The notes below the pieces were generated by a model. The model searched no databases, was not told the origin of the DNA, and saw only the letters and a list, made by a program, of their open reading frames with translations. Source: Amorphochlora amoebiformis (lineage: Eukaryota > Cercozoa > Chlorarachniophyceae). From it: DNA of 64,000 nt. The stretch's first letter is position 1, and the number at the start of each line of letters is the position of its first letter. The stretch lies in assembly GCA_054601695.1 (NCBI GenBank), contig BAAHQB010000179.1, positions 248,001 through 312,000 on the forward strand, in the 5' to 3' direction. Positions 1 through 64,000 of this stretch are shown piece by piece. A program made the position numbers and the translations under genes.

Positions 1-263
1 TTTTCCCCAATCCTATCCATGAACCCGGAACCCAGGGAATCTACAGGAATCTCGGAACCCACGAGAAGCTCGGATCCCAAGTGCTCCTCGGAACCCACCG
101 AAAAATCCTCGTAACCCACAGGATCCTCAAGACCCACGAAATCTTCGAAGCCCACGAGATCCTCGGAACCCATGGGATCCTCGGAACCCACGGGATCCTC
201 GGAACCGATGGGCCTTGGGGTAGACTTGGAGCTGGAGGTTGAGTTTCTAGGTCGGCGCTTTTT
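1..263 (-). CDS. 3' coding exon with GSEDP hexapeptide repeats (runs off the left edge)
   Basis: On the minus strand a 3' splice site (CCCAACCCTCAG, exon from 263) opens a frame that stays open to the window edge, about 87 codons. It begins with a basic run (KKRRPRN), then a Ser/Pro stretch, then an 18-bp minisatellite read as a hexapeptide of the type GSEDPV, repeated about eight times and drifting towards the edge. No domain is recognised; it looks like a disordered acidic tail after a nuclear-localisation-like basic patch. It lies downstream of the NYN-domain gene on the same strand and may be its last part. The phase fits the 31-nt exon at 1733-1703, but the join from there to the Lys-rich exon needs a poor donor. 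The open frame is seen; membership of the NYN gene is inference. Confidence 0.6.
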
Positions 264-281
264 CTGAGGGTTGGGTTGGGG

Positions 282-1189
<908 letters not shown>

Positions 1190-1190
<1 letters not shown>

Positions 1191-1259
1191 CGCGGGAGAG
1201 AGAGAGAGAGAAAAAGCAAAAGCTAGAGAGACGAAAGGCAAAGATAGAGTGAGAGAGCG

Positions 1260-1291
<32 letters not shown>

Positions 1292-1295
1292 AGCG

Positions 1296-1336
<41 letters not shown>

Positions 1337-1690
1337 AAGACATGGGAAAGCAAAGCAAGAAGAATGAACGACCAGCGAGCGAGAGAGAGAGAGAAGGAAT
1401 TAGAGTGCTAGGGGATAAGCGAGAGAGAGGGAGAGGCAGAAAGAAAGAGAGATTGAGAGATCGAGCGAGAGAGAGATACAGGGATATATATATATATATA
1501 TATTTATACACACACACATATATATATATATATATACGTATATATATATACATATATACATATACATATATATATATATATACATATATATATGGATGGA
1601 TAGGAGAGCGAGAGAGAGAGGGGGAGAGATCAAGGGAGAGAAAAAAAAAAACATAGAGAGAGAGGGAGAGAGATAAAGAGAGAGAAAAAA
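1190..1690 (+). repeat. (GA)n-rich polypurine tract with a TA insert
   Basis: Imperfect GAGA/GATA repeats on the plus strand, interrupted by a TA/CA block at 1485-1600. On the minus strand, which is sense for the neighbouring gene, it reads as a CT polypyrimidine tract. No coding exon seen. Confidence 0.75.
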
Positions 1691-1702
1691 AAAATAAAAT
1701 AC

Positions 1703-1733
1703 CGCTCGAGTCTTCTTCCGCATGATAGATGGG
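1703..1733 (-). CDS. candidate 31-nt exon, basic
   Basis: The minus strand reads GTGTTAG, then 31 nt, then GTATTTT, so it has intron borders on both sides inside low-complexity DNA. In the frame that matches the exon at 263-1 it encodes [10 protein letters not shown], which would extend the KKRRPRN basic patch. The phase needed from the Lys-rich exon at 2434-2062 is not cleanly supplied, so the connection is uncertain. Confidence 0.4.
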
Positions 1734-1742
1734 CTAACACTA

Positions 1743-1773
<31 letters not shown>

Positions 1774-1840
1774 CAGATATACACGTCCACAGAAATGAAG
1801 ATTACATTCAAATATGTACATATATATATGTAAGTATACA

Positions 1841-1878
<38 letters not shown>

Positions 1879-1995
1879 CGATTATATGATGGGTTTTGTC
1901 GGTATACGAGCAGAGATAGGGTTTTTCGGATATAATACACACATATGAAAAGGCAGTTTATATTACGTATGAGTATTTGACTATAATAAATATAG

Positions 1996-2030
<35 letters not shown>

Positions 2031-2061
2031 CGTATACATGTGGGTATGGATGAATATGTAC

Positions 2062-2434
2062 ATCTGTGTTTTATATTTCGGCACTTTCGGGCTAATTTCT
2101 TCATTCTGGTTGGAGTTTTCTTTTTTTCGGCTGGAAGTTTCCTCTTTCCGGCTGGAAATTTCCTCTTGAGGGCTTGAATTTTCTTCTTGCCGGCTTGAAG
2201 TTTCTTCTTGTCGGCTTGAAGTTTCTTCTTGTCGGCTTGAAGTTTCTTTTGGCCAGCTTGAAGTTTCTTCTTGTCGGCTTGAAGTTTCTTCTTGTCTTCT
2301 TGAATTTTCTCCTTTTCGGTGGGAATTTTCTTCTTGTCAGCTTGAAGTTTCTTCTTATCTTCTTGAATTTTCTTCTTTTCGGTGGAAAATTTCTTTTTTT
2401 CGGTGGGGATTTTCTTCTTTTCGATGGGAATTTT
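2062..2434 (-). CDS. Lys-rich heptad-repeat exon, probably C-terminal part of the NYN-domain gene
   Basis: Minus-strand exon opened by ACCATTCCAG at 2434 and closed near 2062 (ACAGAT|GTACAT). It is a 21-bp minisatellite read as about 14 heptads of the type KKKLQAD / KKKIPTE, then a basic end ([14 protein letters not shown]). A highly charged helical or disordered tail is likely. Reading phase is 0, which matches the phase left by the last NYN exon (3332-3285). The 21-bp unit keeps the frame, so the minisatellite behaves as coding DNA, unlike the surrounding TA repeats. No family assigned. Confidence 0.6.
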
Positions 2435-2511
2435 CTGGAATGGTATGCAGGTATCGTATGGAAGTGTATTTGCACAAATACATTTACACACACACACATA
2501 TATATATATAT

Positions 2512-2561
<50 letters not shown>

Positions 2562-2625
2562 TATATATATATATTTATATATATCTGTATATAAGTGTAT
2601 ATATATGTACATAGATACATATAAC

Positions 2626-2675
<50 letters not shown>

Positions 2676-2980
2676 GTATCTATTATTTAAACAATATACA
2701 TATATCACAAGAGGACGAGGGGCTCTTTCGAACAGATATCGATACATATTATATATGCACTAAAGTATAATAATAACTTATACTATACGTATATTTGAAT
2801 ATATGTAATTGATATTATTTTTTGTATACACATAAAGAGTTCTGAAACATTGTTACGCTGGAGATCGCTGGAGATCCATTTATATTATAATATATATATA
2901 TATATATACCTAAATAAACAGAAACAAATAAATATATACATGTGATATCGTGATAGTGTAAGTACATGTATATATATATG

Positions 2981-3014
<34 letters not shown>

Positions 3015-3046
3015 ATATGTTACATATATGTATATATATATATATG

Positions 3047-3095
<49 letters not shown>

Positions 3096-3178
3096 TTAAA
3101 TATTTATATATTACACCAAGATAACACATACTCCCACGTACATGCACACATTATATAAACATATTTTATATTATGAAT

Positions 3179-3247
<69 letters not shown>

Positions 3248-3284
3248 TTTAAGGGTTGGGTAGAGTTAGGGTTGGGTTTGATAC

Positions 3285-25408
<22,124 letters not shown>

Positions 25409-25486
25409 CAAACAGATCTGAAAATTTCGAAATATGTCGGAAATCTCCTGATTTTCATTGGGGTTTCCTATATATATATATATATT

Positions 25487-25548
<62 letters not shown>

Positions 25549-25765
25549 GCGAATATCTTCAGTTTGTGGATGCTTTCTAAAATCTCTTTTTTTTTTTTTT
25601 TTCGTCGGAATCTTTTCGAGATGTTTGGTTTGTGTTGTGTATGTGCTTTGTGTACTATGTTTAAATATGTAGAAAATTATATTCTCAAACATATATATAT
25701 ATATATCCATATAATATATATATATATATAGATATATATATACATATATATATATATATATTTAC

Positions 25766-25796
<31 letters not shown>

Positions 25797-25953
25797 ATAT
25801 GTATATAAATGTATTCTATAGGTATATATGTACACGTGACATATATTTTTAGACATATGTTTAAGCATGGATTTGCGTATACGTTTATGCATGTATATGT
25901 GTATATGCATGCAGATATATACAATATATATATATATATATACATATATATAT

Positions 25954-25984
<31 letters not shown>

Positions 25985-26001
25985 ATATATATATATATAT
26001 A

Positions 26002-26041
<40 letters not shown>

Positions 26042-26127
26042 ACATAGGTACAGCAAATTTGTACGTTTGAATTGTCTACAAAGAATACAATATATATAGA
26101 CACACTAACATTTTTTCCTATTTTCTT

Positions 26128-26181
<54 letters not shown>

Positions 26182-26544
26182 ATATATATATATGTCCTTG
26201 CGTTTTAAACACATATCTCTCTCCCTCTCTCAACCGTAACCTCTCTCCCTCATGAGAACCCTAACGCTGTCTCCTAACCTTCAGCCCAATCAGGCTACCT
26301 TTGTCGGCTAGAGAAGGACCAGGGGAATATACAGGGAACTCTGGAAGATTCTGGGAAGCTTCCGGGAGGAATTTCTGCAGATTTTCGAGCTCGAGGGGGA
26401 GGAATCAGACAGAGATATATGTTGCGATCTTATAGTTTTTTTTTTTTCTGAAAAAAAAAAAAAAATAAGGCGGATGGAGATAGGTTAATGTTTTTATTTT
26501 TTTTTGATGCGATAAACGTTACATGTATGTATGTATGTATGTAC

Positions 26545-26604
<60 letters not shown>

Positions 26605-26609
26605 ATATA

Positions 26610-26657
<48 letters not shown>

Positions 26658-26900
26658 TACAATGTACATGTGGATACAAGGATACGTACGTACGTGTACA
26701 CATAGACGTCATTTTTGTACTTTTATTTTTGTGTATTGAGTTTCAGTAGTCGTAGGAGAATACGTTGGTTTTTTTCTCATCTTATTCTATATAAATAAAA
26801 TACATTTTAATATGCACACAACATGTACGTATAAACAATTTCAAAAGCAGTTTCTTTGGACAATCAAACCTATATTCAGCTAACTTACCTGCTAACCCTC
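25409..26900. other. intergenic, convergent 3' ends; possible lone exon
   Basis: TA tracts, a T-rich stretch and an unassigned complex island at 26210-26420. On the minus strand 26374-26299 has CTGCAG and GTAGCC borders and an open frame (KFLPEASQNLPEFPV...); the plus strand is also open there. An AATAAA lies at about 26795. No gene can be called. Confidence 0.4.
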
Positions 26901-27527
26901 TTTTTTTCTCGCACGAACCGTTACGATATATATCCGAAATGATTTATTTTGGAACGCAAATTTAAGTCGGCTAATTCGACTGTGGGAAGATTAATCGACT
27001 CATGCACCGTGCCTGCTGCGCGCTAGATGTAGAAGCGCTGCATGCATATGCGTATGCTGCAATATGCGTAATAGTTGCTGATGTGCATCGCTGTCAACTA
27101 AACTTGAACAATATCCAAATGTGTTGACATGTACTGTATTATACTAACTAGTAGCTATGCTACTTATTACACTGTATATAGCTATAGATTATACTAGCTA
27201 GATAATTACATGCACATGTATGTACGGTGAACGTATATACCTAGATACCTGGCCGTGACGTGTACAATCTAAATATATGATATTAGATTGGATACGTATA
27301 CGTACGTATGTTCATGACCACAACCATACCGCTCACAGCTGGTATCTTCCGATCGCTCAGCAGTATATTGATATCTAGATTGTTAGCTGTACCGTAGCTG
27401 TATATCATCCTGACTTGTGATCTAGTCACGGTGTACAACGGTGCATATCAGTTTTATACGATACGTACGCGATATATAGCTAGTACGTATACGTATGCGT
27501 ACACATCGATCAACTTCATATATATCA

Positions 27528-27589
<62 letters not shown>

Positions 27590-28033
27590 CTTCAGTGGCC
27601 GAGCTCCTGCATGCAGTACGCCTATTCTATGCCGCGCATGTACACTGTATAGCTAGTATCAGAGTATACGTACTAGTCTGTGCTACCGTACTGCGGAGAG
27701 TAAGACTTCATTTGTGTACATTGTATGCGTACAGTAGTAGACGTATACGTACGTATACCCAGATGTAATGCACAACGTATATCATAACATACCGTATATT
27801 ATATGGTGATGATGATGATCGTGAGATCCAACCTGACGAATCATTGGTCGGCGTAACGGTCGGCATACCGTGATGTCAGGCTATGTATATACTACATACA
27901 CTAATTTCCGTAAATGCTAGCTGTGGTACGCATGTTCTGTTAGGTTCATCATGCTGTTGATGGATGATAAACTTTACAACAACGGAGTCGACTGATAGAG
28001 CCAGTCGCGCATTAACATTAGTATTCAAACTTA
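26900..28033. other. repeat-poor intergenic island
   Basis: About 1.1 kb with almost no telomere repeat and only one TA tract (27530-27588). It is rich in self-complementary words (GTATAC, TACGTA, GCATGC, CTAGCTAG). No exon with convincing borders. It lies beyond the stop codon of the minus-strand gene that ends at 28034. Confidence 0.6.
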
Positions 28034-39311
<11,278 letters not shown>

Positions 39312-39430
39312 GATTCTATCGCTAGTATTCTGTACAGATAATACAAAGAGAATTTGGGTTAGTTTGGGTGAAAATAGGTAAAATTGTTAAGAGAGTTGCA
39401 GGCATGTTTTAAATTTCGGGTTTAGCAGGA

Positions 39431-39807
39431 GTAGCAGATTTGTTTATTTATCTGTTAGAGGGTGATGGGAATACTATTAGAGGTCTATTTTTTGGAGGTT
39501 TTGAATGTGGTTTGGATACAGATGGGAAGGATGGACTGGTCTTGCCAGAATCAGATGTTATTGTGCATATATACATATATATATATATATATATATTCAT
39601 ATATACATATTATATATGTGTATGTATGTATATATGTATATATGTGTATATATATATATATGTATATATATGCATATTCTACGTATGAAGGGTGGCGATT
39701 CATAATATTGTTCACGTGATATATATGTACATATATACACACATATATATAAATACATACATATATACATATATGTATATATATATATATATACATATAT
39801 GTATATA

Positions 39808-39851
<44 letters not shown>

Positions 39852-39878
39852 ATATACATTAGGACTAGGGACAGCTAT

Positions 39879-39945
<67 letters not shown>

Positions 39946-40005
39946 TCATACATGTTCGTTTGTACTAATGTCAATGACAATTTATCTATATTTCTATGCT
40001 CATAT

Positions 40006-40074
<69 letters not shown>

Positions 40075-40081
40075 TATATAT

Positions 40082-40117
<36 letters not shown>

Positions 40118-40192
40118 AATCATACAGGTTCATTTGCACTAATGTAAATAACAAATTTATCTATATTTATATGCTCATACATACATATATAT

Positions 40193-40252
<60 letters not shown>

Positions 40253-40441
40253 TATTATAAATATATAGTGCCCAGTCTCCCAAATGCACAAGACGGTGAA
40301 AAAGATACACACGAGAACAAAACACACAAAACAGCCTGTTATACCTAAAAAACAACATCTAGGAAACATGTCAACACAACATCGACTTATCTTAACACAA
40401 CATAGCATCTAACTCACACGGGATATATATATGTGTATGTG

Positions 40442-40481
<40 letters not shown>

Positions 40482-40832
40482 CGATGATTTCTTATTATTA
40501 ATATTTCCACGGCGAAATATTATCCCAAATATCATTATAATCACCGACATAATTGTAAGTATTAAGTCAAAGATTTAAAAAAAAATAATTTAAAATTTTA
40601 TAAAAGTAATTTGAACGCCTGAATCAAAGCTCCGATATTATCCGATCCGACGGGAGGACTCGGGTATTGTCACCCTTGGTGACATCGACCTCTTACAGGA
40701 GTACGATGACTTGGGAATACGGAGAAAATCTATATATTTGTCGTATATATGTATGTGTATAATATATATATATACATATCTATATATATATGTATATATG
40801 TATATATATATATATATGTACATATATATTAA

Positions 40833-40869
<37 letters not shown>

Positions 40870-41025
40870 ATATTTATATATAAATATAGTTCATGCTATA
40901 TTACGACATGCAGATGTATGTGCAACACTTATATGTATAGATATATCATACATGGACATATATATATATATATATTCATATATATATATATATACATATA
41001 TATATATGCATACAAATTGTAGAAA
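39431..41025 (+). CDS. short unknown gene, partial model
   Basis: Three plus-strand exons are well supported by open frame and borders: about 39431-39562 (acceptor GTTTAGCAG, or TCTGTTAG at 39459; Gly/Asp-rich, [21 protein letters not shown] in part), 40269-40337 (ATATAG...[22 protein letters not shown], basic) and 40630-40742 (ATCAAAG...[26 protein letters not shown]). Between 39562 and 40269 short duplicated islands (39945-40010, 40115-40165) may hide a further exon. After 40742 a Cys-rich frame near 40886-40932 and an IK-stop near 41023 would end it. No start codon is visible; the gene would be divergent from the minus-strand gene starting at 39311. No domain recognised. The 40269 frame also stays open to a TAA at 40412. 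Confidence 0.45.
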
Positions 41026-41059
41026 GTAGGAAACAAAAGTACATTAGATGTACCTATAC

Positions 41060-41104
<45 letters not shown>

Positions 41105-41107
41105 AAA

Positions 41108-41138
<31 letters not shown>

Positions 41139-41195
41139 GAATATGCATCAATTTAATAGATAACAAATATAATAGATGAATATATAATATATAAT

Positions 41196-41230
<35 letters not shown>

Positions 41231-41335
41231 TATGTACATACACACATACTCATTCACAAACATGTTCACACGCTATTTACATATTTACATATACATATAT
41301 GTATATATATATATTATACATATACATATATATAC

Positions 41336-41377
<42 letters not shown>

Positions 41378-41387
41378 GTATATATAT

Positions 41388-41437
<50 letters not shown>

Positions 41438-41590
41438 TTATATATATATATTAATGTAATATATATATATATATGTATATGTTACATATCTTATATATAT
41501 ATATATGTATGTATATGTATATATATATATATATATATACATATATATCTATATATAATAAGTCATACCTATCCCTCCATCTCCTCGTCC

Positions 41591-58245
<16,655 letters not shown>

Positions 58246-58384
58246 CCTTTCTTCCCCCCTCGAAATCCCGCTCCTCAGCTCCCCTCGCTTCTGATTTTAT
58301 GAATTCGGGTAAACCATCCACATACTCCAATCAAACCCAAACATCTCCGCGAGGAAAAGGAAGAAAATCGACATACCGTCCATT

Positions 58385-58660
58385 GTGTGACAAGGGACAG
58401 TGTCACTAAAAAAACGAAAAGTCTACGGAGGCATCGGGGGGGGAGGGAAAGACGGATTGGTCCCATCGAATGTGGCCTCATGGCATGGCACGTGTTGGTC
58501 AATTAAATTTACTCATATGTGTCACCCTACGTGACATTCTGGAGTGATCATGGGCTGGGTCACGTTATTAAAGCGACAGCAGGGCCTGTCATATGAAACA
58601 TAACGTGATCTTACACTGTATCACGCTTCTATGATCGGACTGTCACTCTAAGTGACAGCG
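58385..58660. promoter_or_regulatory. cluster of GTCAC/GTGAC palindromes between divergent genes
   Basis: Between the SET gene start (58245, minus) and the plus-strand gene at 58986 there are seven GTGAC/GTCAC words. They include CTGTCACT-CTA-AGTGACAG at 58640-58658 (8-bp arms), GTCAC-CCTAC-GTGAC at 58521-58535 and CGTGAT...ATCACG at 58604-58625. A shared promoter with a palindromic factor site is inferred. The ATG at 58661 opens 98 codons with no recognisable domain and is not called as a gene. Confidence 0.4.
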
Positions 58661-58985
58661 ATGGCCGGGAAAGGATGGTCATCCGATGTCGAAACATGTG
58701 GCAGGCGGAACAACCCTCCTATTTCGCGCACGCGGAAAGGACTTAAAATTAAACCATTTCTCGCTTGGGGGTTTATTTTCGGTATGGTGGTCGGAAGAGG
58801 GGGAAGGATCGAGAGGTTGAGACTGCTCCGTGCGCAAATGCCTCACACCTCCCAAAATCTCTTGTATATATCTCTTGATATCACCCTCTTTGCTTCCCCT
58901 TTGTCAAAAAAAGTGTTTAAGCAAAGCAAAAAAGAAAATGATAATAAACTGCATTGATTCTTGCTTAGACTAAAAATTACACAAG

Positions 58986-64000
<5,015 letters not shown>

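Noticed and set aside
2832-2867. Possible 36-nt exon of the NYN gene
   Set aside because: Its borders are acceptable but its phase creates a stop or breaks the join to the Lys-rich exon.
58275-58502. Minus-strand frame with a hydrophobic N-terminus and a GTATGT donor
   Set aside because: The SET gene starts at 58245 with its own in-frame ATG and family motif; this frame does not join it and overlaps the palindrome cluster.
58661-58957. 98-codon frame from ATG in good context
   Set aside because: No recognisable domain. It ends just before a better-supported start at 58986, so it could be an upstream ORF, but I cannot support a gene.

Overview
This window is nuclear DNA from an intron-rich eukaryote that I cannot place further. 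Probably well over half of it is (TA)n microsatellite with CA, CATA, CT and GA tracts, and the rest is small islands of complex sequence. Degenerate TTAGGG/CCCTAA arrays recur from end to end, so the telomere repeat is probably TTAGGG. Almost every long open frame in the window (poly-Ile/Tyr, poly-Leu/Ser, poly-Leu/Gly) is only a translated microsatellite. The real genes are the islands: exons of 14 to 356 nt with GT...AG borders, separated by introns made of TA repeats and telomere-like repeats. I rebuilt them by eye from splice borders, reading phase and protein-family motifs. Coordinates may be off by a base or two, and nothing was searched against a database.

Layout. (1) 1-8500, minus strand: a NYN-domain RNase-like gene with ten phase-consistent exons (8500 to 3285), followed by a Lys-rich heptad exon, a small basic exon and a GSEDP-repeat exon that may be its 3' end. 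(2) 8.5-11 kb: divergent intergenic sequence with unresolved small exons. (3) 11003-25408, plus strand: a sphingosine/long-chain-base kinase gene, 20 phase-consistent exons, 5' end unresolved. (4) 25.4-28.0 kb: intergenic, compositionally unlike the rest. (5) 39311-28034, minus strand: a gene of unknown function with an N-terminal signal peptide and an AEKI-type repeat. (6) 39.4-41.0 kb, plus strand: a short unknown gene. (7) 58245 to about 41591, minus strand: a SET-domain lysine methyltransferase with a Rubisco-LSMT-type substrate-binding domain, 25 exons, 493 codons. (8) 58986 to the right edge, plus strand: an unknown, apparently soluble protein.

The unusual part is the introns. Telomere-like repeats repeatedly touch exons and supply the splice sites. 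C-rich sense arrays end in CCCTAG, AACAG or CCCAG at 3' splice sites. Donors read GTTAGGG or GTAACCC at 5' splice sites. A roughly 45-95 bp element (at least 14 copies) lies in the same places, always in one polarity relative to the telomeric repeat and usually sense to the host gene. Many exons are also followed or preceded by one to eight tandem partial copies of their own edge, spaced by TA repeat ('exon-edge echoes'), which multiplies competing splice sites.

The recognisable proteins (a putative RNA endonuclease, a lipid kinase and a protein methyltransferase) are ordinary housekeeping or regulatory eukaryotic families. I see no evidence that they share a pathway.
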